Assembly: GCA_030431615.1 (NCBI GenBank)
Contig: JAUIID010000017.1
Location: forward strand, 1 to 43,255
DNA from: Alphaproteobacteria bacterium
Lineage (GTDB): Bacteria > Pseudomonadota > Alphaproteobacteria > Geminicoccales > Geminicoccaceae
Length of the DNA stretch: 43,255 bases
Reading direction: 5' to 3'
Under the pieces are notes generated by a model, which made no database searches, was not told where the DNA came from, and worked only from the letters and a program-made list of their open reading frames with translations. This document shows, one piece after another, positions 27,011-36,058 of this stretch. The first letter of the stretch is position 1; every line of letters begins with the position of its first letter. Made by a program: the position numbers and the translations under genes.

Positions 27011-28018
27011 ATGTCGCTGCTCGAGGTCGTCAATCTCTCCGTCGAGTTCCCGACCGCCTCGGGTCCGTTCCGCGCCGTCGACCGCGTCTCGCTCACCTGC
27101 GACCGGGGCGAGATCCTGGCCATTGTCGGCGAGTCCGGTTCGGGCAAGTCGGTGGCCATGCTGGCCGTGATGGGCCTCCTGCCGGATACCGCCCGGGTCA
27201 CCGCCGAGCATCTCGGGTTCGACGGCCGCGAGATCCTGGGCATCAGTGCCCGCGAGCGACGGCGGATCATCGGCAAGGACATCGCCATGATCTTCCAGGA
27301 GCCGATGTCCAGCCTCAATCCCTGCTTCACCGTGGGCTTCCAGATCGGCGAGACGCTGCGCTTCCATCTCGGGCTCGACCGGCGGGCGCGCCGCGAGCGC
27401 AGCATCGAGCTTCTGGATCAGGTGGGCATCCCGGCCCCGGCCGAGCGGCTCGGCCAGTTCCCGCACCAGCTCTCGGGCGGCATGAACCAGCGGGTGATGA
27501 TCGCCATGGCGCTGGCCTGCAAGCCCAAGCTCTTGATCGCCGACGAGCCGACCACCGCCCTCGACGTCACCATCCAGGCGCAGATCCTCGACCTCCTGGT
27601 CGATCTGCAGCGGCAGAACGACATGGGGCTCATCCTGATCACCCACGACATGGGCGTGGTCGCCGAGACCGCCGAGCGGGTGCAGGTGCAGTATGCGGGG
27701 CAGAAGGTCGAGGAGCAGCCGGTGCGCAAGCTCTTCCGCGACCCGCATCATCCCTATACGGCGGCACTCCTCGCGGCCCTGCCCGAGCGCGCCACCCGCC
27801 ACGGCAAGCTGCCGTCGATCCCGGGCGTGGTCCCCGGCCACGGCGACCGGCCGAGCGGCTGCCTCTTCTCGCCGCGCTGCCGCTTCGCCACCGAGCGCTG
27901 CCAGCGCGAGGCCGTGCGCCAAAGCGAGGAGCTCGGCCAGGCCTTGTGCAACTACCCGCTCGAGGGGGGCGAGCCGCTCGGCCATCCCGGGCTCGCCGCG
28001 GCCGAGGTGGCGTCTTGA
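27011..28018 (+). CDS. Peptide ABC transporter ATPase, DppD-like
   Basis: First ATPase of the peptide importer, 335 residues. Walker A GESGSGKS (40-47), Q-loop [11 protein letters not shown], signature LSGGMNQRV (154-162), Walker [13 protein letters not shown] and H-loop [10 protein letters not shown] are all present. The C-terminal oligo_HPY domain has four cysteines (CLFSPRC, then ERC, then LCNYP); such clusters in DppD/OppD proteins can hold a metal or Fe-S centre. It starts 4 bases after the DppC stop and overlaps the DppF-like gene by 4 bases (TTGA). Confidence 0.92.
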   Translation: MSLLEVVNLSVEFPTASGPFRAVDRVSLTCDRGEILAIVGESGSGKSVAMLAVMGLLPDTARVTAEHLGFDGREILGISARERRRIIGKDIAMIFQEPMSSLNPCFTVGFQIGETLRFHLGLDRRARRERSIELLDQVGIPAPAERLGQFPHQLSGGMNQRVMIAMALACKPKLLIADEPTTALDVTIQAQILDLLVDLQRQNDMGLILITHDMGVVAETAERVQVQYAGQKVEEQPVRKLFRDPHHPYTAALLAALPERATRHGKLPSIPGVVPGHGDRPSGCLFSPRCRFATERCQREAVRQSEELGQALCNYPLEGGEPLGHPGLAAAEVAS

Positions 28019-28989
28019 GCACCGCCGTCATCCAGGCGGAGAACCTCACCCGCCGCTACAGCGTCTCGCAGGGGGCCTTTCGCGAGGCGCGCGAGCTGCA
28101 CGCCGTCAACGGCGTCAGCTTCAGCCTCGAGGCCGGGCGCACGCTCGCCGTGGTCGGCGAATCCGGCTGCGGCAAGTCGACCCTGGCGCGGCTCGTGACG
28201 ATGATCGAGCCGCCAAGCTCGGGCAGCCTCCTGATCGCCGGCCGGCCGGCCGACCCGACCGACCGGGAGCTCCGCCGCAAGGTCCAGATCGTCTTCCAGG
28301 ATCCCTACGGCTCGCTCAACCCGCGCCAGAAAATCGGCGCCATCCTCGAGGAGCCCTTGAAGATCAACACCTCGGCGGGTGCCGTCGAGCGTCGCAACAA
28401 GGCGCTCGACATGCTCGCCCGCGTCGGGCTGCGGGCCGAGCACTACGAGCGCTATCCGCACATGTTCTCAGGGGGGCAGCGGCAGCGCATCGCGGTCGCC
28501 CGAGCACTCATGCTGAACCCCGAGATTCTCGTCCTCGACGAGCCGCTCTCCGCCCTCGACCTCTCGATCCAGGCGCAGGTGCTGAACATCCTGATCGACC
28601 TGCAGAAGGAGTTCGGGCTCGCCTATCTCTTCATCAGCCACGATCTCTCGGTGGTCCGGCACTTCGCCGACGACGTCATGGTGATGTATCTCGGCCGCCC
28701 GGTCGAGGCCGGCCCCGCGGAGGCAGTCTTCGCCCGGCCGGAGCACCCCTATACGGCGGCCCTTCTCTCGGCGACGCCGGTCGCCGACCCGGAGCACCAG
28801 AAGCAGCGCATCCGGCTGGAGGGTGAGCTGCCGTCGCCCCTCGACCCGCCGCAGGGCTGCGCGTTCAATCCCCGTTGCTGGCGCGCGCAGGATGTCTGCC
28901 GCGAGCGTTTCCCGCCGCTCGAGCACAAGGCGACCCACGCCGCGGCCTGCTATTTCCCGCTCGGCGGCGAGGTCGAGCCGGCCGGCTGA
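28015..28989 (+). CDS. Peptide ABC transporter ATPase, DppF-like
   Basis: Second ATPase, 324 residues. Walker [10 protein letters not shown] (48-56), Q-loop [13 protein letters not shown], signature FSGGQRQRI (Phe in place of Leu, common in DppF), Walker [14 protein letters not shown]-loop [10 protein letters not shown]. The C-terminal oligo_HPY domain has four cysteines ([16 protein letters not shown]). The start is TTG 28015, overlapping the DppD stop in TTGA; the upstream open frame is a shadow of DppC and DppD. Last gene of the dpp operon. Confidence 0.9.
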   Translation: MSTAVIQAENLTRRYSVSQGAFREARELHAVNGVSFSLEAGRTLAVVGESGCGKSTLARLVTMIEPPSSGSLLIAGRPADPTDRELRRKVQIVFQDPYGSLNPRQKIGAILEEPLKINTSAGAVERRNKALDMLARVGLRAEHYERYPHMFSGGQRQRIAVARALMLNPEILVLDEPLSALDLSIQAQVLNILIDLQKEFGLAYLFISHDLSVVRHFADDVMVMYLGRPVEAGPAEAVFARPEHPYTAALLSATPVADPEHQKQRIRLEGELPSPLDPPQGCAFNPRCWRAQDVCRERFPPLEHKATHAAACYFPLGGEVEPAG

Positions 28990-29059
28990 GCCCCTGGCTG
29001 GATCATCGGGGCGGGGCGGCCCATATCAGGGTTCCGCGCCACGTCGGACCGCTCATCCC

Positions 29060-30541
29060 ATGACCTCGCCTTTCGCCTTCGACAACAGTTACGCCCGGCT
29101 GCCCGATCGCTTCTTCGCCCGCCTGGCGCCGACGCCCGTGGCGGCACCGGCGATGATCGCCGTCAATCGTGCGCTCGCCCGGGATCTCGGCGTCGACCCG
29201 CTGCTGCTGGACGGCGAGGCGGGGGCGGCGATGCTCGCCGGCAATGTCGTGCCGGATGGGGCCGAGCCGCTCGCCATGGCCTATGCCGGGCATCAGTTCG
29301 GCCAGTTCGTGCCGCAGCTCGGCGACGGAAGGGCGATCCTGCTCGGCGAGGTGAGCGACAGTACCGGCCAGCGTCGCGACATCCAGCTCAAGGGTGCCGG
29401 CCGCACGCCTTTCTCGCGCGGGGGCGACGGGCGCGCGGCGCTCGGCCCGGTGCTCCGCGAGTACCTGATGGGCGAGGCGATGCATGCGCTCGGCATTCCG
29501 ACGACGCGGGCGCTGGCCGCGGTCTACACGGGCGAGCCGGTCCACCGCGAGACAGCACTGCCGGGTGCGGTGCTCACCCGTGTGGCGCTGAGCCACGTGC
29601 GGGTCGGCACGTTCCAGTTCTTCGCGGCGCGCGGCGACACCGAGGCCCTGACCCGTCTCGTCGCCTACGTGATCGAGCGCCATTACCCGGAGCTCGGCCA
29701 GAGCGACGAGCCGGCCCTGGACCTGCTTGCCGCCGTGGCAGAGCGCCAGGCGCGGCTGATCGCGATGTGGCTGTCGGTCGGCTTCATCCATGGCGTGATG
29801 AACACCGATAACATGTCGATCGCCGGCGAGACCATCGACTACGGCCCTTGCGCCTTCATGGACGCCTACGACCCGGCCACCGTGTTCAGCTCGATCGACG
29901 AGGCCGGCCGCTATGCCTTCGCCAACCAGCCGCGACTCGCCGGATGGAATCTCGCCCGCCTCGCCGAGGCGCTGCTCGGCCTGATCGACCCCGACGTCGA
30001 GCGTGCCGTGACCCGCGCCACCGAGGCGGTCGAGACCTTCGGCCGGACGTTCGAGAGCGAGCTGCTCCGGCGGATGTGCCGGAAGATCGGCCTCGAGGCT
30101 GTGGAGAAGGATGACCTCGCACTCGTCCATGCCCTGCTCGACGCCATGCACAAGGGGGCTGCCGACTACACGCTCACCTTCCGCCGGCTCGCCGATGCCG
30201 CGGAGGATGCGGCCGCGGACGACCGGGTCGCCGCGCTCTTCGCCACGCCGGAGCAATATCGGGACTGGGCCGTCGGCTGGCGGGCGAGGCTGGCGCGGGA
30301 GGCCACGAGCCCGGCCGGGCAGGCGGCGCTCATGCGCCGGGTCAATCCTGCGATCATCCCGCGCAACCACCGGGTCGAGCAGGCGCTGGAGACAGCCGTC
30401 GAGCGGGGCGATCTCGGGCCTTTCGGGGAGCTGCTCGAGGCGCTCTCCCGACCCTATGACGAGCCGGCTGCCCGCTTCGCGACATACATGGAGCCGCCGC
30501 GCCCCGAGGAGCGGGTGCTCGCGACCTTCTGCGGCACCTGA
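29060..30541 (+). CDS. selO: Protein adenylyltransferase SelO (YdiU/UPF0061 family)
   Basis: Pseudokinase-fold enzyme that transfers AMP from ATP to Ser, Thr or Tyr of target proteins, linked to oxidative stress in known bacteria. 493 residues, full length. Family motifs: AMAYAGHQFGQFVPQLGDGR, RDIQLKGAGRTPFSRGGDGR, LREYLMGEAMHALGIPTTRA, HGVMNTDNMSI followed by TIDYGPCAFMD (metal and catalytic region), and VNPAIIPRNHRVE. It ends in FCGT; the near-terminal Cys corresponds to the redox residue that is selenocysteine in animal homologues. Start ATG 29060, 70 bases after the dpp operon; read-through is possible. Convergent with the cyclase gene. Confidence 0.95.
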   Translation: MTSPFAFDNSYARLPDRFFARLAPTPVAAPAMIAVNRALARDLGVDPLLLDGEAGAAMLAGNVVPDGAEPLAMAYAGHQFGQFVPQLGDGRAILLGEVSDSTGQRRDIQLKGAGRTPFSRGGDGRAALGPVLREYLMGEAMHALGIPTTRALAAVYTGEPVHRETALPGAVLTRVALSHVRVGTFQFFAARGDTEALTRLVAYVIERHYPELGQSDEPALDLLAAVAERQARLIAMWLSVGFIHGVMNTDNMSIAGETIDYGPCAFMDAYDPATVFSSIDEAGRYAFANQPRLAGWNLARLAEALLGLIDPDVERAVTRATEAVETFGRTFESELLRRMCRKIGLEAVEKDDLALVHALLDAMHKGAADYTLTFRRLADAAEDAAADDRVAALFATPEQYRDWAVGWRARLAREATSPAGQAALMRRVNPAIIPRNHRVEQALETAVERGDLGPFGELLEALSRPYDEPAARFATYMEPPRPEERVLATFCGT

Positions 30542-30554
30542 CGCGGGCGCCGCT

Positions 30555-32303
30555 TCAGACCTCCACGCCGGCCCGGCGCAGGCCTTCCATCAGCTCCGCG
30601 CGGTGTTCGGCCTGGGCGTAGGGGTAGCAGATCCGCCAGTAGCCTTCCGGGTCGGGTGGCGTGAGGCGCTGCATCTCCCTGACCAGCGGCGCCGCCTCGT
30701 CGAGGCGGCCGAGCTTGCCGAGACTGGCGACCATCACCGTCAGCACGACGTGGACACGGCGAACCGCCAGGGCGTTCTCGGCGAAGTGCAGCGCCTCCTC
30801 CCGGTTGCCGAGGTGATAGTGGACGAGGGCGATCCGGCTCAGGTTGAAGAACGCCAGCGGGTCGCTGGGGCTCAGCCGGAAGGCGCGCAGCAGCGGGTTC
30901 AGCGCCTGCTCGAAATGGCCGATGAAGAGCCTTGCCCAGCCGAGCGCGAAGTGGCCGTACGCGAAGTTCGGGTTGAGGTCGATCGTGCGCTGCGCCTCGG
31001 CCAGGGCGTCATCGTGGCGCGATGCCGAGATCTGCGCGAGGAACCTGGCGTAGTGGCAATAGGGGTCCTTGGCGTCGAGTGCGATCGCCCGGCTGGCGGC
31101 CTCCTGTGTGGTCGCCTGGTCGCGGACGACGTCGTTGCTGTAGCCGAAGAGGCACCTCGCCATGGCCGTCCGGGCCAGCGCCATGTGCGCCCGGGCGAGA
31201 TCCGGATCGAGTGCGATGGCCCGGCGTTGCCATTGCTCGGCCTTGTCCATGTGCTCGCCGGAGATCTGGTACTGATGCCAGATGCCGCGCATGCAGCAGT
31301 CATAGGCATCGAGATTGCCGGTCGGCTTGTGAACCGCGCGACGGCCTTCGCCCATCAGGATCTCGGGCTCGATCGCGCCGACGACGCTCGCGGTGATCTC
31401 GTCCTGGATGTCGAAGATGTCGGCGAGGTCGCAATCGTAGCGCTCGGCCCAGAGATGCGTGCCGGTCTCGGCGTCGATGAGCTGACCCGTCACCCGCAGC
31501 CGGTTGCCGGCCTTGCGGACGCTGCCTTCGAGCACGTAGCGCACGCCCAGCTCGCGGGCGACCTGCTTGATGTCGACGGCGCGGCCCTTGTAGGTGAAGC
31601 TCGAATTGCGGGCGATCACGAAGAACCAGCGATAGCGCGAGAGGGCGGTGATGATGTCCTCGGAGAGGCCGTCGGCGAAGTACTCCTGCTCCGGATCGGC
31701 GCTCAGATTGGCGAAGGGCAGGACGGCGATCGATGGCCGGTCCGGCAAGGCCAGCACGCCGCCGAACACCCCCGTCCGGTCCGGATCGTCGAGGCTCCAG
31801 TCGACACGGTGGACCTGCACCGGGCGCGGGATGTTCTTGAGTGAGCGCTCGCCGAGGCCGGTGATGGGGAACGTCACCTTGCCGTCGAGCTGCTCGCGCA
31901 CGGCGCCGGAGATGCAGATGCCGGCCGGTGCGGCGGTCTCCTGCAGGCGGGCCGCGACGTTGACGCCGTCACCGAGCAGGTCGTCGCCCTCGGCCACGAC
32001 ATCGCCGAGATTGACACCGATGCGGAACGCCATGCGTCGGCCATGGGGGAGGTCGGCATTGCGCCGGTCGAGGGCGCGCTGGATCGCCACCGCGGTACGC
32101 ACGGCCTGCACCGGGCTGGCAAACTCGGCGACGAGGCTGTCGCCGGCGGTGCCGAAGATGCGCCCGCCATGCTCGGCGACGAGGTCGCCGATCGTCTCGC
32201 GATAGGCGCGGAGCGTTCCGAGCGTGGCCTCCTCGTTTTCCGCCATCAGTCGGCTGTAGTTCGCGACATCGGCGGCGAGGATCGCGGCCAGTCTGCGTTG
32301 CAT
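30555..32303 (-). CDS. Class III adenylate/guanylate cyclase with TolB-like domain and TPR repeats
   Basis: Soluble signalling protein of 582 residues. The N-terminal cyclase domain (1-170) has both metal Asp residues (ILAADVANYSRLM, Asp12; GTAGDSLVAEF, Asp55) and the Asn/Arg transition-state pair in GDGVNVAARLQ (Asn115, Arg119), so it is probably active. Next comes a TolB-like/FlgO-like domain (about 190-300: SIAVLPFANLSADPEQEYFA, VRYVLEGSVRKAGNRLRVTG), then TPRs to the end (RAIALDPDLARAHMALARTA, TIDLNPNFAYGHFALGWARL). This architecture is common in Hyphomicrobiales. Whether it makes cAMP or cGMP cannot be said. It is transcribed alone, divergent from the dehydrogenase gene. Confidence 0.93.
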   Translation of the reverse strand: MQRRLAAILAADVANYSRLMAENEEATLGTLRAYRETIGDLVAEHGGRIFGTAGDSLVAEFASPVQAVRTAVAIQRALDRRNADLPHGRRMAFRIGVNLGDVVAEGDDLLGDGVNVAARLQETAAPAGICISGAVREQLDGKVTFPITGLGERSLKNIPRPVQVHRVDWSLDDPDRTGVFGGVLALPDRPSIAVLPFANLSADPEQEYFADGLSEDIITALSRYRWFFVIARNSSFTYKGRAVDIKQVARELGVRYVLEGSVRKAGNRLRVTGQLIDAETGTHLWAERYDCDLADIFDIQDEITASVVGAIEPEILMGEGRRAVHKPTGNLDAYDCCMRGIWHQYQISGEHMDKAEQWQRRAIALDPDLARAHMALARTAMARCLFGYSNDVVRDQATTQEAASRAIALDAKDPYCHYARFLAQISASRHDDALAEAQRTIDLNPNFAYGHFALGWARLFIGHFEQALNPLLRAFRLSPSDPLAFFNLSRIALVHYHLGNREEALHFAENALAVRRVHVVLTVMVASLGKLGRLDEAAPLVREMQRLTPPDPEGYWRICYPYAQAEHRAELMEGLRRAGVEV

Positions 32304-32559
32304 TGTGCCGGTCGTCTCCTGTCAGCCAACACCGAAGAACATGAGTCGTACGCCTGCGCGGGGCGGGAGCAAAACGATTTCCGGGCGGCAGGCGCTCCAG
32401 CGCGCGCTTGCCCGGCGGCGTTGTCGATGGCTATTGGTCGACCATGGCTGCGGCAGGTGGAACCGCGGCCGGGCTCCAGATGGGCGAGATCGGCATGGCC
32501 GAGACGACCGGCCGGCGCGGCGTTGCCGGCGACAGGCAGGATATTGTGGTGCTGGTCCG

Positions 32560-33486
32560 GTGACCGGCGGGCTGGACGACCGCGCGCCGGTTGCCATTGT
32601 CGGTGCCGGGCTGATCGGGGCCGGGTGGGCCGCCGTCTTCACCGCTGCCGGCCTCGAGGTCCGGGCCTTCGACCCGGAGCCCGCGCGCCTCGCCAGCCTG
32701 CGGGCGCGGGTGCGGCCGTTGCGGACGGCGCTGAAGAAGTTGCAGCCGGTGCGCCGCGGGCGACTGGTTCTGGCGACCTCGCTCGTGGAGGCGGTGGGTG
32801 GTGCCCGCCTCGTGCAGGAGAACGCGCCGGAAAAGCTCGCGGTCAAGCGGGCGCTCTTCGCCGCCATCGAGGCCGCTGCCGATCCGGCGACGGTGATCGC
32901 CAGCAGCACCTCGGCGCTGCTCTGGTCGGACATGGCCCTGGAGATGAGCCGGCCCGAGCGCCTGCTGGTGGCGCATCCCTTCAACCCGGTCCACCTGATC
33001 CCGCTGGTCGAGCTCTTCACCCCCGACCCGGCGCTCGCCGCCCACGCAGAGGCGTTCTACACGGCCCTCGGCAAGCGCCCGGTCCGGCTGCGGCGGGAGA
33101 TGCCGGGGCATATCGCGGGGCGGCTGGCGGCGGCGCTCTGGCGCGAGGCGGTGCACCTGGTGGGCGAGGGGGTGGCGAGCGTCGCCGACATCGATGCGGC
33201 GCTGGTCGAGGGCCCGGGGCTGCGCTGGGCGGTGCAGGGGGCGCATCTTTCCTACCACCTGGGCGGCGGGGCCGGGGGCATCGCCGACTATCTCGACCAT
33301 CTGGGCCCGAGCCAGGAGCGCCGCTGGGCGACGCTCGGCCAGCCCCGGCTGGACGGCGAGATGCGCGACCGGCTGACGGAAGGCGTCGACGAGGAGGCGG
33401 GGGGGCGAAGCGTTGCCGAGCTCGAGGCCGAGCGCGACGCGGCGCTGGTCGAGCTCATGCGGGCAAGGCGGAAGGCTGTCCGCTAG
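32560..33486 (+). CDS. 3-hydroxyacyl-CoA dehydrogenase family protein (carnitine 3-dehydrogenase/lambda-crystallin type)
   Basis: NAD-dependent 3-hydroxy acid dehydrogenase, 308 residues. Rossmann motif GAGLIGAGWA (about 14-23), then ENAPEKLAVKRALF, ASSTSALLWSDM and VAHPFNPVHLIPLVE, which contains the family's catalytic His. The C-terminal part GPGLRWAVQG and YHLGGGAGGI resembles L-carnitine dehydrogenase and L-gulonate 3-dehydrogenase. No thioesterase domain is fused. Start GTG 32560 is the first plausible one before the Rossmann strand, but no ribosome binding site is seen; it overlaps the end of a 39-codon open frame (32444-32563). The 256-base gap to the divergent cyclase shows no other gene I can support. 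Its TAG shares CTAG with the facing gene. Confidence 0.82.
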   Translation: MTGGLDDRAPVAIVGAGLIGAGWAAVFTAAGLEVRAFDPEPARLASLRARVRPLRTALKKLQPVRRGRLVLATSLVEAVGGARLVQENAPEKLAVKRALFAAIEAAADPATVIASSTSALLWSDMALEMSRPERLLVAHPFNPVHLIPLVELFTPDPALAAHAEAFYTALGKRPVRLRREMPGHIAGRLAAALWREAVHLVGEGVASVADIDAALVEGPGLRWAVQGAHLSYHLGGGAGGIADYLDHLGPSQERRWATLGQPRLDGEMRDRLTEGVDEEAGGRSVAELEAERDAALVELMRARRKAVR

Positions 33487-34562
33487 TCGGCCTCGTCCAG
33501 CGGGTGCCCCTTGTAGAGCGGGCTCGCCAGATATTGCCGCAGGCCGAAGCGGACCAGCACGCCGATGGCGGCGGCGACCGGCACGGCCAGCATGACGCCG
33601 AGGAAGCCGAAGAGGGCGCCGCCGGCGAGCAGCGCGAAGATCACCCAGACCGGGTGCAGCCCGATGCGGTCGCCGACCAGCTTCGGCGTCAGGAAATTGC
33701 CCTCGACGGCCTGGCCGACGAAGAAGATGCCGGCAGTGAGGCCGAGCATCAGGAAGTTGGTCGGGCCGAACTGCACGGCGGCGAGGCCCATCGACGCGAC
33801 GAAGCCGGTGATCGAGCCGACATAGGGGATGAAGGAGAGGAGGCCGGCGAAGAGGCCGACCAGGAGGCCGCCGCTCAGGCCGATGGCGGCGAGGCCGAGG
33901 CCGTAGAAGAGGCCGAGGATCACGCAGACCGAGACCTGGCCGCGCAGGAATCCGGCGATGCTGCGGTCGATCTCGCCCAGGAGCTGGCGGATCGTGTCGC
34001 GATGGTCGCGCGGCAGCCAGCCGTCGACGGTCTCGATCATCGAATCCCAGTCGCGCACCAGGTAGAAGCTGACGACCGGCGTGATCACCAGGAGCGAGAC
34101 GATGTTGACGAGCGCCATGCCGCCGGTCAGCAGGCCGCCCAGGATGTTCTTGGCCCAGCCGGCGGCATTGCCGGCATTGGAGGTCAGGGCCTGCTGCAGC
34201 TCCTCGTCGCCGGCAATGTCGAAGCGCTCGCGCAGTCCCTCGATCAGCGGCTTCGCCGAGCTCCAGATCGAGTCGATGGCCTGCGGCAGGGTCTGGGCGA
34301 GGGCGGAGGCCTGGTTCTCGATCACCGGCACGAGCAGGACCACGCCACCGAGCACGAGCAGCAGGAAGCCGACGGTCAGGAGTGCGGTTGCCCAGGTCCG
34401 CGAGGTGCCCATGGCTTCCAGGCGGTCGGCCAGGGGATCGAGCAGATAGGCGACGACGAGACCGGCGACGAAGGGCAGGAGCACGTCGTTCAGCACGTAG
34501 AGCAGGAGGAGAAAGACGACCAGCGCGATCGTCCAGATCCAGACCTTGCGGGTGGTGCTCAA
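33483..34562 (-). CDS. AI-2E family transporter (PerM/YdiK-like membrane protein)
   Basis: Polytopic inner-membrane protein of 359 residues from the chosen start, with about seven to eight membrane segments. Family features are the N-terminal pair (WIWTIALVVFLLLLYVL, then LPFVAGLVVAYLLDPLAD), a long amphipathic extramembrane region (about 90-140), and GLLSFIPYVGSITGFVASMG near residue 240, the diagnostic block. The family exports diverse solutes or ions (AI-2 for TqsA); the substrate here is unknown. TTG 34562 was chosen because GAGGAAA lies about 7 bases upstream; GTG 34589 would add nine residues without a ribosome binding site. Confidence 0.88.
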   Translation of the reverse strand: MSTTRKVWIWTIALVVFLLLLYVLNDVLLPFVAGLVVAYLLDPLADRLEAMGTSRTWATALLTVGFLLLVLGGVVLLVPVIENQASALAQTLPQAIDSIWSSAKPLIEGLRERFDIAGDEELQQALTSNAGNAAGWAKNILGGLLTGGMALVNIVSLLVITPVVSFYLVRDWDSMIETVDGWLPRDHRDTIRQLLGEIDRSIAGFLRGQVSVCVILGLFYGLGLAAIGLSGGLLVGLFAGLLSFIPYVGSITGFVASMGLAAVQFGPTNFLMLGLTAGIFFVGQAVEGNFLTPKLVGDRIGLHPVWVIFALLAGGALFGFLGVMLAVPVAAAIGVLVRFGLRQYLASPLYKGHPLDEAD

Positions 34563-34630
34563 GCTCTCGTTTCCTCGCTGTCGTGCCACAGGGGACAGGA
34601 GTTAGGCCGCGCGCCGGCGAAGGCGACGGG

Positions 34631-36058
34631 TCAGAGCACGGGGCCGAGCATGGCGAGCGTGTTGTTGAGCAGGCGTTGCGGCACCGTCCAGGCCTCCACC
34701 TCCGCGAGCGTCACGGGCTTCGAGCTCGCGATGAAGCTCTCCTGGCGCTGCCTGACCGTCCGGCTCAGCTCGGGATCGTAGACCAGGATGTTGTTCTCGT
34801 AGTTCAGATCGAAGCTGCGGCGGTCCATGTTGGCGGAGCCGATCAACGTCACCTCGCCGTCGAGCGTCAGCGTCTTGGCGTGGAGCAGGCCCTCGCCATA
34901 CTCGAAGATGCGCACCCCGGCGGCGAGCAGCTCGGCATAGTTGCTGCGGCTGGCGGCGGCGACGAGACGGCTGTCGTTGCGGGCCGGGAAGACGATGGTG
35001 GTCGCCACGCCGCGCCTGGCGCTGGCGCAGAGGGCCGCCTGCATCGATTCGTCCGGGACGAAGTAGGGCGTGGTGATGACCAGCTCCCGGCGGGCGCTGT
35101 ACATCAGTGTTTCGAACATCTCCGGCATGGCCGAGTAGCGCACGGTCGGCCCGCTGCCGACCACCTGGGCGGTGATGCCCTCCTCGAAGCCGCGGAGCGG
35201 CGACCTGAGGAGGTCGTCGATCCGCTCGTCGACATAGGCCATCCAGTCGGCGACGAAGAGATGCTGGTTCTGCCGGGCGATCGGCCCCTCGAAGCGGACC
35301 ACCAGGTCCACCCAGGGGGCGAAGCGGGCCTTGATCCGGAACTCGGGATCGGCGCAGTTCTGGCTGCCGCAATAGGTGATGGTGTCGTCGATGACGACGA
35401 TCTTGCGGTGGTTGCGGAGGTCGATGCGGCCGTTGAAGATGCGCATGAGCGGGTTGCCGATGGGCAAAGCACGGCCGAGCCTGACACCGGCTGCCTCCAT
35501 CGCCCCCCAGTGCTCGCTGCGCCAGAGGATGCGCGAGCCGAGATCGTCCACCATGACCCGGCAGACGACACCGCGCTTTGCCGCGCGCTTGACCGCTTCC
35601 ACCATCTTCAGGCCGTTCGTGTCCGGCAGCCAGATGTAGAAGAGGAGGTGGACGTGCTCGGTCGCGGCATCGATGTCTGCGACCATGGCCTCGATGGCGG
35701 CATTTGAATCGGCCATCAGCCGGGCGCGGTTGCCGCCGACCGGCTCGAAGCCATTGATGGAGTGGCCGACCCGGAAGAGCGGCTGGTAGCGCTCGGGTAT
35801 GGCAGGGCTGAGCGCATCGCCCGCCTCCACCGGGGCGCCCGCGACCTTCGGCAGGCCGGCCAGGATGCGGTTCATCCGCTCGATGCGGCGCCGGCCGATA
35901 TTGGTCTCGCCGAGCAGGAGATAGCCGATGATGCCGACCGCCGGCAGGATCAGGATGACGAGGGTCCAGGCGATGCGCGAGGCGGGGTCGCGATGCGGCT
36001 TGAGGATCACCCGGACGATCAGGGCGAGCGAGACGACGATGTGCAGGAAGAGCAGCAT
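34631..36058 (-). CDS. cls: Cardiolipin synthase (phospholipase D family)
   Basis: Membrane enzyme that joins two phosphatidylglycerols into cardiolipin, 475 residues. Two N-terminal membrane segments (about 2-18 and 30-49: TLVILILPAVGIIGYLLLGE) precede two PLD domains. Both HKD motifs are intact: His217-x-Lys219-x4-Asp224 (HRKIVVIDD, then GSQN) and His393-x-Lys395-x4-Asp400 (HAKTLTLDG, then GSAN). PYFVPDE and the conserved turn before HKD2 (GVRIFEYGEGLLHAK) are typical of bacterial Cls. It starts in an ATGA overlap with the M20 hydrolase gene, an unexpected operon partner. Confidence 0.94.
   Translation of the reverse strand: MLLFLHIVVSLALIVRVILKPHRDPASRIAWTLVILILPAVGIIGYLLLGETNIGRRRIERMNRILAGLPKVAGAPVEAGDALSPAIPERYQPLFRVGHSINGFEPVGGNRARLMADSNAAIEAMVADIDAATEHVHLLFYIWLPDTNGLKMVEAVKRAAKRGVVCRVMVDDLGSRILWRSEHWGAMEAAGVRLGRALPIGNPLMRIFNGRIDLRNHRKIVVIDDTITYCGSQNCADPEFRIKARFAPWVDLVVRFEGPIARQNQHLFVADWMAYVDERIDDLLRSPLRGFEEGITAQVVGSGPTVRYSAMPEMFETLMYSARRELVITTPYFVPDESMQAALCASARRGVATTIVFPARNDSRLVAAASRSNYAELLAAGVRIFEYGEGLLHAKTLTLDGEVTLIGSANMDRRSFDLNYENNILVYDPELSRTVRQRQESFIASSKPVTLAEVEAWTVPQRLLNNTLAMLGPVL

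Noticed and set aside
32043-34781. Plus-strand open frame of 912 codons across cyclase, dehydrogenase and AI-2E-family genes
   Set aside because: It shadows three genes on two strands, so it cannot be one real gene; no recognisable domain.
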